Shown in pieces: positions 47,557-55,709 of a DNA stretch of 64,000 bases. The notes beneath the pieces were generated by a model. It did not search any database. It worked only from the letters and a program-made list of their open reading frames with translations, and was not told where the DNA came from. The translations under genes and the position numbers were made by a program. Numbering within the stretch: position 1 is the first letter of the stretch; each line of letters starts with the position of its first letter. Source of the DNA: Lachnospiraceae bacterium (GTDB taxonomy: Bacteria; Bacillota; Clostridia; Lachnospirales; Lachnospiraceae); contig CAJTCH010000004.1 in assembly GCA_910574715.1 (NCBI GenBank), positions 52,618 through 116,617 of the forward strand, written 5' to 3'.

Positions 47557-48309
47557 ATGAAATTTGTATCATGGAATGTTAATGGAATCCGGGCGTGTGT
47601 ACAGAAGGGGTTCATGGAATTTTTTAAAGAGGCGGATGCTGATATCTTCTGCATTCAGGAGACGAAGATGCAGGAGGGACAGCTTGAACTTGAGACGCCG
47701 GGATACCATCAGTATTGGAACTATGCTCAGAAGAAGGGGTATTCAGGAACGGCGGTATTTACAAAGGAAGAGCCGTTGTCCGTGGCGAACGGAATCGGGA
47801 TCCCGGAACACGATCAGGAAGGGCGCGTGATCACGCTGGAATTCGAAGATTATTACTTTATTACGGTATATACTCCGAATTCTCAGAACGAGCTGGCAAG
47901 ACTCTCCTACCGGATGCAGTGGGAAGAGGATTTCCTTTCGTACCTGAAGAAGTTAGAGGAGAAGAAGCCTGTGGTATTCTGCGGAGATCTGAATGTGGCG
48001 CATAAGGAGATCGATCTTAAGAATCCGAAGACGAACCGTAAGAATGCCGGATTTACGGATGAAGAGAGAGGGAAGTTTACAGAACTTCTTGACAATGGCT
48101 TTATAGATACGTTCCGGTACTTATACCCGGACGCGGAAGGGATCTATTCCTGGTGGTCTTATCGTTTCAGCGCCAGAGCCAAGAACGCGGGGTGGCGCAT
48201 TGATTACTTCTGTGTGTCGGAGGGATTGCGGGACAGGCTTTCCGATGCGCAGATCATGACAGAGGTAATGGGATCGGATCATTGCCCGGTGGTGCTTAAG
48301 ATGGATTAG
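47557..48309 (+). CDS. xth: Exodeoxyribonuclease III
   Basis: 250 residues of the exonuclease-endonuclease-phosphatase fold. It cleaves at abasic sites and has 3'-5' exonuclease activity. Conserved motifs: [19 protein letters not shown] (Glu metal ligand), [22 protein letters not shown] (catalytic Asp/Asn), SWWSYRF and GSDHCPV (Asp-His). Complements endonuclease III encoded at 30.5 kb in base-excision repair. GGGAGGG ribosome site. Confidence 0.95.
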   Translation: MKFVSWNVNGIRACVQKGFMEFFKEADADIFCIQETKMQEGQLELETPGYHQYWNYAQKKGYSGTAVFTKEEPLSVANGIGIPEHDQEGRVITLEFEDYYFITVYTPNSQNELARLSYRMQWEEDFLSYLKKLEEKKPVVFCGDLNVAHKEIDLKNPKTNRKNAGFTDEERGKFTELLDNGFIDTFRYLYPDAEGIYSWWSYRFSARAKNAGWRIDYFCVSEGLRDRLSDAQIMTEVMGSDHCPVVLKMD

Positions 48310-48316
48310 ATTGTGA

Positions 48317-48346
48317 GACGGGGGATATCTACAGATATCCCCCGTC
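48317..48346. terminator. Hairpin between convergent xth and SDR genes
   Basis: GACGGGGGATATCT pairs perfectly with AGATATCCCCCGTC over a 2-3 nt loop; it overlaps the 3' end of the SDR gene. No T-run on the plus side, so termination strength is uncertain. Confidence 0.6.
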
Positions 48347-49063
48347 TACCCCGATGATCTGTCCGGTCATATATTCAGGGGCATTAGCGGTGTCCCACAC
48401 GATCCGGGCGATCTCATCGGGTGTCCCGTATCTGCCTGCCGGTATGGCGTCTTCCAGTTCTTTTCGTTCTTCGGCGGATAACTGCCGGTTCATTTCGGTG
48501 TCGATCACCCCGCATGCGATGGCGTTGACCTGGATATTGCTTGGGGCCAGTTCTTTGGCGAGAGCCCTGGTAAGTCCGTTGACGCCGGATTTGGAGGCGG
48601 AGTATGCCGCTTCGCAGGAGGCCCCGGAGGTTCCCCACATAGAAGAGATATTGATGATCCGGCCGCTTTTCCTGGATATCATCGGCGGGATCGCGGCACG
48701 GCAGCAATAGAAGACGGAGGACAGGTTCGTATCGATTACCTGCCGCCAATCTTCATTGCTCATATCCATCAAAAGCCCGATGTATGAGATCCCTGCGTTA
48801 TTGACCAGTACGTCCAAATGGCCGCAGGTCTGATGGATGTCCGCGAACATCCGTGCAACGTCGGCAGCATTCCCGGCATCTCCGGCGGCGATACTGCACG
48901 GCGTATGATAATTATTCTCAATATAGTCTTTAACAGCCGTCAATTCGGCGACGGAGGTACGGCAGTTCAGAAATACATGATAACCTTCGGAGGCGAATTT
49001 TACGGCAATACTTCGGCCGATTCCTCTGGATGCTCCTGTAACCAGTATTGTTTTTCTGTGCAT
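48329..49063 (-). CDS. Short-chain dehydrogenase/reductase (FabG-like)
   Basis: 244 residues. NAD(P) motif TGASRGIGRSIA, NNAG structural motif, catalytic Ser in NISSMWG and the YSASKSG (YxxxK) pair make a complete classical SDR. Length and sequence resemble 3-oxoacyl-ACP reductase, but no fatty-acid genes are near and substrates of this group vary. Monocistronic and divergent from the RND exporter gene. Confidence 0.9.
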   Translation of the reverse strand: MHRKTILVTGASRGIGRSIAVKFASEGYHVFLNCRTSVAELTAVKDYIENNYHTPCSIAAGDAGNAADVARMFADIHQTCGHLDVLVNNAGISYIGLLMDMSNEDWRQVIDTNLSSVFYCCRAAIPPMISRKSGRIINISSMWGTSGASCEAAYSASKSGVNGLTRALAKELAPSNIQVNAIACGVIDTEMNRQLSAEERKELEDAIPAGRYGTPDEIARIVWDTANAPEYMTGQIIGVDGGYL

Positions 49064-49243
49064 ATGATCTTGATAATCTCCCTTTATAGAATGTTTATAA
49101 ATTATCTATTAAATTAGCTTCTCATGGTGTCATTATACCCCGGAATTCTTGCCAATTAAAGTCCCAAGTGCTATGATTTACATATTATTTTCAGATATAT
49201 GGGTTATTGACCCAATATCTTCTCATAGAAAGAGGGCCTCCGT

Positions 49244-52200
49244 ATGTTATCAAAATTCAGTGTTAACAAACCTTATACCGTTGTAGTAGGCGTAGTGCTT
49301 ATTATTATTCTGGGCGTCGTATCATTCGGCAATATGACGGTAGATCTCCTGCCAAGCATGAATCTTCCGTATGCGATCGTCACGACGTCATACATAGGCG
49401 CAAGCCCGGAAGAAGTGGAAGAGATCGTAACCAAGCCGGTGGAACAGATTATGGCTACGGTCAGTAATATCAAGTCGATTCAGTCTGTCTCGAATGAGAA
49501 TTCGTCCACGGTAGCTCTGGAGTTCGATCAGACGGCGAATATGGATTCCGTTACCATCGAGATGCGGGAGAGTCTGGACCAGATCCGGGGCTATTGGCCG
49601 GATGAAGTGTCGAATCCTATCATTATGAAATTGAATCCTGATATGATGCCGGTACTGGTTGCGGCAGTCAGCGCCGAGGGAGAGGATGCGGTCTCTGCAA
49701 GCAAGGTGATAAATGAACAGGTCATCCCGGAGATCGAGAGTGTGGAAGGCGTAGCTTCGGTCACTGTGACGGGAAGTATCGAAGAGGCGGTAGAGATCAC
49801 GGTCAATGAGCAGAAGGTTACGGAGTTAAATGACGAGATCAAGGCCAAGCTGGAGGCGAAGGTCAGCGAAGCTAAAAGTGCGCTGGATGAAGCGAAGGCG
49901 CAGGTGGAGAGCGGGAAGGCAGCCCTGGAAGCCGGCAAGGCGCAGGCTTCGTCAGGACTTGCGCAGGCAGAATCGCAGCTCTCCATGAAAGGAGAAGAGA
50001 TCAAGCAGGCGCAGCTTGAGATTACGGAGAAGATGGCGGAGTTAAGCGTGGCGGACGCGCAGCTTCAGCAGAACCTTGCTCTGCTTCAGACCGGGAAGGT
50101 GCAGGCTCAGGCACAGCTTACACAACTGGAGACGTCGAGAGCTGCCTATGAACAGATAAAGGGGATGCTTGAGGCGCCGGATCTGGAGATATCAGCGGAA
50201 CAGAGGGCAGAATTAGAAGCACAGCTTGCTCAGCTGGAACCAGTTGCCGGCGACCAGGTCTATGGACCGGCACATGAGACGCTTAAGGCGGCCGTATCGC
50301 AGTTAGAGCAGCAGGAAGCCGCCCTGAGGGCAGGGCAGAGCCAGCTCACCGCCGGAAAGAGTCAGTTGGAGGCTATGCAGCAGCAGATCAATGAGGGCGC
50401 CATGACTCTTGCGCAGGCAAGAGGACAGCTTGCATCGTCACAGTTAGAAGCTGCAGTAGGTATCGGGGAAGGGACGGCCGAGCTTGCCGCGGGCCAGTCG
50501 GCGATCCAGATGCAGGAGGCGCAGATGGAATCGGCCATGAACGATGCGTCTGCGCAGGCGGATATGGAGAATATGCTGACAGCGGATATGGTGAAGACCA
50601 TTCTGGCGGCGGAGAATTTCAGTATGCCGGCCGGGTATGTGAAGGAGGACGGAATCGATTATCTGGTGCGTGTCGGCGATAAGTTCAGAAATATCGGGGA
50701 ATTGAAGGATCTGGTGCTGATCGATATGGAAGGGATCGATCCTGTGAAGCTTGCGGATGTGGCAGGCGTGGAACTGGTGAACAATGCGGATGAGACCTAT
50801 GCCAGGATCAACGGCGATGCAGGTGTGATGCTGATGATCCAGAAGCAGACCGGGTATTCTACCGGGGATGTGAGCGACCGTGTGCTTGACAGACTCTCGC
50901 AGGTGAAGAAGGAGAATAAGGAAATCGATACGGTTATCCTGATGGATCAGGGGGTTTACATAGATCTGATCGTGAATTCGGTCCTGCAGAATTTGGTTTA
51001 CGGTGCGGTGCTTGCGGTCATCATCCTGCTGATCTTCTTAAAGAGCATACGGCCGACCTTTGTCATTGCGTGCTCTATTCCGATCAGTATCATGACTGCT
51101 CTGGTAGCCATGTATTTTTCAGGCGTTACCCTGAATATCATCTCGCTGTCAGGTCTTGCGCTCGGAGTCGGGATGCTGGTGGACAACTCCATTGTAGTTA
51201 TTGAAAATATATACCGAATGCGCAATGAAGAAGGGGCGCCGGCGAAGAAGGCGGCGATCGAAGGGGCAAGACAGGTGGGCGGAGCGATCGCGGCGTCTAC
51301 GCTTACAACCGTCTGCGTATTCCTGCCGATCGTATTTACATCGGGCGTCACAAGGCAGCTTTTTGTGGATATGGGATTGACGATCGCATACTCTCTGCTT
51401 GCCAGCCTTGCGGTTGCGCTGACGCTGGTTCCGATGATGTCGGCAGGATTGCTTAAGAAGACAGAGAATAAAGAGTCTAAATTATTTGTCCGTATTAAGG
51501 AGGAGTACAGCAAGGTACTGCGTATAGCCCTGGCGCATAAGCTTCTGGTGCTTGCGGGGGCGCTGGTCTTATTCGCGGGAAGTATCGCGCTGGAGCTGAC
51601 CCGGGGGACGCAGTTTATGCCGGATATGGAGAGTACGCAGATCAGCATGACGTTCGAGACGGAGAAAGGAACCAGTTTTGAGGACACGGTGAAGGCTGCT
51701 GACGAAGTGACGGAGAAGGTCGGAGCGATCAAAGATATCGAGGATGTGGGCGCCCTGATGTCTTCTGCGGCTATGATGGGAGGGCAGGCGGATGAGAACA
51801 GCATTTCCTTCTATGCGACTACCAAAGAGAATCCGTCTATGACGAACATGCAGCTTAAAAAAGAGATCGAGAAGGTGACGGAAGATATCGGCGGAGAGCT
51901 GACGGTCGATATGTCCAATATGGATATGAGCGCCCTTGGCAGCAGCGGGATCAATATCCAGATCAAGGGAAAAGACCTTGATAAGCTTCAGGAAATCGCA
52001 GGAGATATTAAGAAGATCGTAGAAGATACCAAAGGCACGCAGAACGTGACGGACGGAACGGAGGATAACAAGGAAGAACTTAAGATTGCGGTCGATAAGA
52101 CGAAGGCGACGTCGCACGGCCTTACGGTAGCCCAGGTATACCAGGAACTTCATGGGAAGCTCTCAGAGGCCCAGAAATCAACGGTCCTGTCGACGGATAC

Positions 52201-53074
52201 CCATGAATATGATGTGTATGTACTGGATGACGCCAATGAAAGCATGACCCGCCAGGATGTGCGCGAGCTGACGGTTACGGCGCAGAAGCAGGACGGAACC
52301 ACAGAGGAGGTTAAGCTTGCGGATATCGCTTCTTTTGAGGACGCTTCAGGACTGCGCGCCATCAGCAGGAAGGACCAGAGCCGTTACATGTCGGTATCGG
52401 CAGAGATCAAGGATGGAGATAATATCGGACTGGTAAGTAACCGGGTGAAGAAGGCGCTTGGGTCCTACAGCGCGCCGGAAGGATATGAGATCAAGATGGC
52501 AGGCGAGGATGAGACGATCATGGAAGCGATGGCGGAGCTGTTCAAGATGCTTGCTCTGGCGCTGGTGTTTATGTATCTGATCATGGTGGCGCAATTCCAG
52601 TCTATGCGCTCGCCGTTTATCGTAATGTTTACTGTGCCTCTTGCATTTACCGGAGGGCTGCTTGCACTCTATATTGCAGGTATGCCCGTCAGCGTCATCG
52701 CGATGATCGGGTTTGTCATGCTGTCAGGTATTATTGTAAATAACGGTATTGTGTTCATTGATTATGCGAATCAGTTGATTGAAGTGGGGATGGAACAGAA
52801 GGAAGCTCTTGTGGAAGCCGGAGTGACGAGACTTAGGCCGATCATCATGACGGCGCTCACGACGATCCTTGGACTTTCCACCATGGCGCTGGGGCTGGGC
52901 ATGGGTGCGGATATGGTTCAGCCGATGGCAATCGTAACAATTGGGGGATTGATATACGGAACTATATTGACTTTGGTCGTCGTTCCTTGTATATTTAACT
53001 TATTCCATAAAAAGGAAAAGGCGCGACTTCGTGAAGGTATAGAGGAGGAAGAGAACCCGTTAGATGAGCAGTGA
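49244..53074 (+). CDS. RND-family efflux transporter with large coiled-coil insertion
   Basis: 1276 residues; AcrB-like RND pumps have about 1040. Twelve membrane helices are arranged as usual (TM1 12-32; TM2-6 about 575-740; TM7 about 770; TM8-12 about 1085-1260) with the proton-relay TM4 region LALGVGMLVDNSIVVIENIYR. An insertion of ~250 residues (about 195-445) rich in Ala, Gln and Glu with heptad repeats (SEAKSALDEAKAQVESGKAA, LTAGKSQLEAMQQQ) lies in the porter domain before LTADMVKTILAAENFSMPAG. It should form a long antiparallel coiled coil outside the membrane, as in MmpL5-like pumps. Substrate unknown; no membrane-fusion gene adjacent. Confidence 0.92.
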   Translation: MLSKFSVNKPYTVVVGVVLIIILGVVSFGNMTVDLLPSMNLPYAIVTTSYIGASPEEVEEIVTKPVEQIMATVSNIKSIQSVSNENSSTVALEFDQTANMDSVTIEMRESLDQIRGYWPDEVSNPIIMKLNPDMMPVLVAAVSAEGEDAVSASKVINEQVIPEIESVEGVASVTVTGSIEEAVEITVNEQKVTELNDEIKAKLEAKVSEAKSALDEAKAQVESGKAALEAGKAQASSGLAQAESQLSMKGEEIKQAQLEITEKMAELSVADAQLQQNLALLQTGKVQAQAQLTQLETSRAAYEQIKGMLEAPDLEISAEQRAELEAQLAQLEPVAGDQVYGPAHETLKAAVSQLEQQEAALRAGQSQLTAGKSQLEAMQQQINEGAMTLAQARGQLASSQLEAAVGIGEGTAELAAGQSAIQMQEAQMESAMNDASAQADMENMLTADMVKTILAAENFSMPAGYVKEDGIDYLVRVGDKFRNIGELKDLVLIDMEGIDPVKLADVAGVELVNNADETYARINGDAGVMLMIQKQTGYSTGDVSDRVLDRLSQVKKENKEIDTVILMDQGVYIDLIVNSVLQNLVYGAVLAVIILLIFLKSIRPTFVIACSIPISIMTALVAMYFSGVTLNIISLSGLALGVGMLVDNSIVVIENIYRMRNEEGAPAKKAAIEGARQVGGAIAASTLTTVCVFLPIVFTSGVTRQLFVDMGLTIAYSLLASLAVALTLVPMMSAGLLKKTENKESKLFVRIKEEYSKVLRIALAHKLLVLAGALVLFAGSIALELTRGTQFMPDMESTQISMTFETEKGTSFEDTVKAADEVTEKVGAIKDIEDVGALMSSAAMMGGQADENSISFYATTKENPSMTNMQLKKEIEKVTEDIGGELTVDMSNMDMSALGSSGINIQIKGKDLDKLQEIAGDIKKIVEDTKGTQNVTDGTEDNKEELKIAVDKTKATSHGLTVAQVYQELHGKLSEAQKSTVLSTDTHEYDVYVLDDANESMTRQDVRELTVTAQKQDGTTEEVKLADIASFEDASGLRAISRKDQSRYMSVSAEIKDGDNIGLVSNRVKKALGSYSAPEGYEIKMAGEDETIMEAMAELFKMLALALVFMYLIMVAQFQSMRSPFIVMFTVPLAFTGGLLALYIAGMPVSVIAMIGFVMLSGIIVNNGIVFIDYANQLIEVGMEQKEALVEAGVTRLRPIIMTALTTILGLSTMALGLGMGADMVQPMAIVTIGGLIYGTILTLVVVPCIFNLFHKKEKARLREGIEEEENPLDEQ

Positions 53075-53093
53075 TGTTAAGAGAGGTAAGAGT

Positions 53094-53645
53094 ATGATTG
53101 ACAGAGCGGTCGAATTCGCATTTAAGGCACACGAAGGACAATTCAGGAAAGGTACGGGGCGTCCGTATATCGTTCATCCTGTAGAGGTGAAGGACATTGT
53201 ATCGACGATGACAGGGGATGTGGAGGTGATCAGTGCGGCGGTGCTCCATGATACGATCGAGGACTGTGAAGGGGTAACGCAGAGGATACTGGCGCAGGAA
53301 TTTTCTGAGAGGGTAGCAAGGATCGTGGCGCAGGAGAGTGAAGACAAGTCACGGTCCTGGATAGACAGGAAGAAGAGTACGATCGAGCATTTGCGGAATG
53401 CGCCCAGAGAGGTGCAGATCGTCGGGCTTGCGGACAAGCTGTCGAACATTCGGGATATTGACCGCGATTATCCGGTCGTGGGCGAGGAATTATGGAACAG
53501 GTTCCGTATGAAGGACAAGCGCATTATCGGATGGTATTATAAGGGCGTGCGGGATGTATTGCGAGAGGGGTTCGGCGGATTAGACGCCTACGAAGAATAC
53601 TGCAGGCTGATTGAGAAGAATTTTGGGGGAATAGAACGGAAATGA
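53094..53645 (+). CDS. SpoT/MESH1-like HD hydrolase
   Basis: 183 residues from ATG 53094 (AGAGAGGTAAGAG upstream; an earlier in-frame ATG at 53064 overlaps the RND gene). It has the (p)ppGpp-hydrolase HD pattern: HEGQFRKGTGRPYIVHPVEV, VLHDTIED (HD and ED) and LADKLSNIRDI. No synthetase, TGS or ACT domain follows, so it is a stand-alone small alarmone hydrolase candidate, though other nucleotides are possible. The two next genes follow closely. Confidence 0.88.
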   Translation: MIDRAVEFAFKAHEGQFRKGTGRPYIVHPVEVKDIVSTMTGDVEVISAAVLHDTIEDCEGVTQRILAQEFSERVARIVAQESEDKSRSWIDRKKSTIEHLRNAPREVQIVGLADKLSNIRDIDRDYPVVGEELWNRFRMKDKRIIGWYYKGVRDVLREGFGGLDAYEEYCRLIEKNFGGIERK

Positions 53646-53651
53646 TGTGAT

Positions 53652-54596
53652 ATGATTATCAGTGCAAGCAGAAGAACGGATATTCCGGCCTTATACCCGG
53701 AATGGTTTGTGAATCGTCTGAAAGCCGGAGAGGTGCTGGTTCCCAATCCATACAACCGCAAGAAGGTCAAGAAGATCTTCCTGTCGCCTGAGACGGTGGA
53801 CTGCATCGTGTTCTGGACCAAGAACCCGGAGCCGATGCTTCCGTACCTGAAGGAGATCAGGGAGATGGGATATGAATACTATTTCCAGATGACGATTACA
53901 GATTATGATGAGGATATGGAGCTGAACCTGCCGGGTACGGCAGAGTCGATGGCAACCTTTTTGCTGATGAGCGAAAGGATAGGGAAGGAACGGATGGACT
54001 GGCGGTTCGATCCGATCATTCTTACGGAGAAATATTCCATATCTTATCATCTGGAGCGGTTTGAGATGATGTGCAATTGGCTGCATGACGCAACGACCAG
54101 ATGTATCATCAGCTTTGTGGATGCCTATAAGGACTGTCCGTTCCGGGAATTGAAGGAAGAAGAGATCATCGAATTAGCAGGCGGGCTTGGGAAGATTGCC
54201 CGGAGATATCGGCTGCCGTTATTTACCTGCGCAGAGAAGGTGAATCTTGAGAGATTCGGAATCGGACACAGTGCGTGCATTGATAAGAAGAAGATAGGCA
54301 GCCTGACCGGATACAGGCTGGATCTCAAGAAGGACACAGGGCAACGTAAGGAGTGCAGGTGTGTGCAGAGTGTGGATATCGGCATGTACCATACTTGTAT
54401 CCATGGCTGCCGATATTGCTATGCGTCTGGAAGCCCTGAGAATGCCAGGAACAAGTATCAGCAGCATGATCCGGATTCTCCGATGCTTGTGGGGAATCTT
54501 AAGGGAGACGAGATTGTGACGGAGCGCGCTTCGGTTACCGGCAGAGACATGCAGATCTCTCTGTTTGATCTGCCGGGGATGTATACGGGATTTTAA
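53652..54596 (+). CDS. DUF1848 protein with C-terminal cysteine cluster
   Basis: 314 residues. The N-terminal MIISASRRTDIPAxYxxWFxNRL block and VDCIVFWTKNPEPM are diagnostic of DUF1848. The C-terminus holds ECRCVQSVDIGMYHTCIHGCRYCYASGS: five cysteines with a CxxxCxYC-type arrangement like radical-SAM/spore photoproduct lyase relatives, suggesting an iron-sulfur cluster. The biochemical role is unknown to me. It starts 6 bp after the HD gene stop, so they are co-transcribed. Confidence 0.85.
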   Translation: MIISASRRTDIPALYPEWFVNRLKAGEVLVPNPYNRKKVKKIFLSPETVDCIVFWTKNPEPMLPYLKEIREMGYEYYFQMTITDYDEDMELNLPGTAESMATFLLMSERIGKERMDWRFDPIILTEKYSISYHLERFEMMCNWLHDATTRCIISFVDAYKDCPFRELKEEEIIELAGGLGKIARRYRLPLFTCAEKVNLERFGIGHSACIDKKKIGSLTGYRLDLKKDTGQRKECRCVQSVDIGMYHTCIHGCRYCYASGSPENARNKYQQHDPDSPMLVGNLKGDEIVTERASVTGRDMQISLFDLPGMYTGF

Positions 54597-54677
54597 CAGT
54601 GCAGGAACAGGACGGGGAACATAACGTACAGAGGGTGTTTTCCGGCTGTTTTTGCACTGTTTTTAGCTGTTGAGTAA

Positions 54678-54706
54678 TTGACAAAATAATGGCAAAGTGG
54701 TATATT
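54678..54706 (+). promoter_or_regulatory. Promoter of the hypE-hypD operon
   Basis: -35 TTGACA (54678-54683), 17-bp spacer, -10 TATATT (54701-54706). The hypE ATG is 90 bp further on. Confidence 0.8.
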
Positions 54707-54709
54707 CGT

Positions 54710-54733
54710 ACTATAGTCTAAACTATGGTCTAA
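54710..54733 (+). promoter_or_regulatory. Operator overlapping the hypE transcription start
   Basis: ACTATAGTCTAA and ACTATGGTCTAA are adjacent direct repeats; the centre also forms an inverted repeat ATAGT-CTAA-ACTAT (54713-54726). Placement over +1 suits a repressor. The TetR regulator encoded at 58549 is the obvious candidate. Confidence 0.6.
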
Positions 54734-54796
54734 TTTGTTCTGAATATCTTGCTGAGATATAAGATTATCTGAATAAGGCCGGAAAAGGAATATGAG

Positions 54797-55705
54797 ATGA
54801 AAAATATTACGAATATTCAGAAGTTTTCCATTCACGACGGAGACGGGATCCGCACATCCGTATTTTTTAAAGGATGCCCCTTGAAGTGTGAGTGGTGCCA
54901 CAACCCGGAGACGCAGAGATACGAAAGGGAGATGCAGTTCGACCCGGGCAAATGCACGGGCTGCGGCGCTTGTGTGAAGGCCTGCCCAAGCCAGGCGCTT
55001 ACTATGAAGGATGGAAGGCCTGTGCTTGATAAGGAAGCCTGCACGCTGTGCGGAAGATGTGAGAATTACTGTCCTGCCGGGATCAGGGAGATCGTTGGGC
55101 GGGAGTATACGGTGAAGGAGCTTGTGAAGGAGCTCATGAAGGATCAGATCTTCTATGAGGATTCCGGCGGCGGGGTGACGCTGTCCGGCGGAGAAGTCAT
55201 GACCATGGATATGGATTATATTCTGGCGGTTGCGAGAGAGTTAAAGCGTCAGGATATTACGCTTACTATTGATACCTGCGGATATGTTCAGTATGAGAGA
55301 TTACAGGCGCTGCTTCCTTACGTGAATACATTTTTATACGACGTGAAGGCGATGGATCCTGAGCTTCATAAGAAGTACATAGGAGCAGACAATAAGCTGA
55401 TCCTTGAGAATCTGGTCCGCCTTGCCAGGGACGGGGCAAGGATCTATATTCGGATTCCTACGATCAAGGAAGTGAACGGCAATGAGAAGAATATGAGAGA
55501 GACCATAGCGTTTCTTAAAGAACACGATATTCATCCGGCCCAGGTGAATCTGCTGCCGTACCATGATACGGGAAGCGGCAAGTATTCGAAGCTGGATATG
55601 GAATATAAGGGAACAGATCTGCATGCGCCGGACAAGGAAGAGATGAAGAGCTTCGTACAACTCTTTGCAGATGCCGGATTTGCGAACACAAAAATAGGAG
55701 GGTAA
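54797..55705 (+). CDS. hypE: Glycyl-radical enzyme activating enzyme (for HypD)
   Basis: 302 residues, radical-SAM. CPLKCEWC binds the catalytic [4Fe-4S] that cleaves S-adenosylmethionine; two further ferredoxin-type clusters are bound by CTGCGACVKACPSQ and CTLCGRCENYCPAG, the insert seen in activators of the HypD/GlyR group. LSGGEVM is the GGE motif. It installs the glycyl radical on the dehydratase encoded 4 bp downstream. Start ATG with AAAAGGAATATGAG upstream. Confidence 0.93.
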   Translation: MKNITNIQKFSIHDGDGIRTSVFFKGCPLKCEWCHNPETQRYEREMQFDPGKCTGCGACVKACPSQALTMKDGRPVLDKEACTLCGRCENYCPAGIREIVGREYTVKELVKELMKDQIFYEDSGGGVTLSGGEVMTMDMDYILAVARELKRQDITLTIDTCGYVQYERLQALLPYVNTFLYDVKAMDPELHKKYIGADNKLILENLVRLARDGARIYIRIPTIKEVNGNEKNMRETIAFLKEHDIHPAQVNLLPYHDTGSGKYSKLDMEYKGTDLHAPDKEEMKSFVQLFADAGFANTKIGG

Positions 55706-55709
55706 AGAC

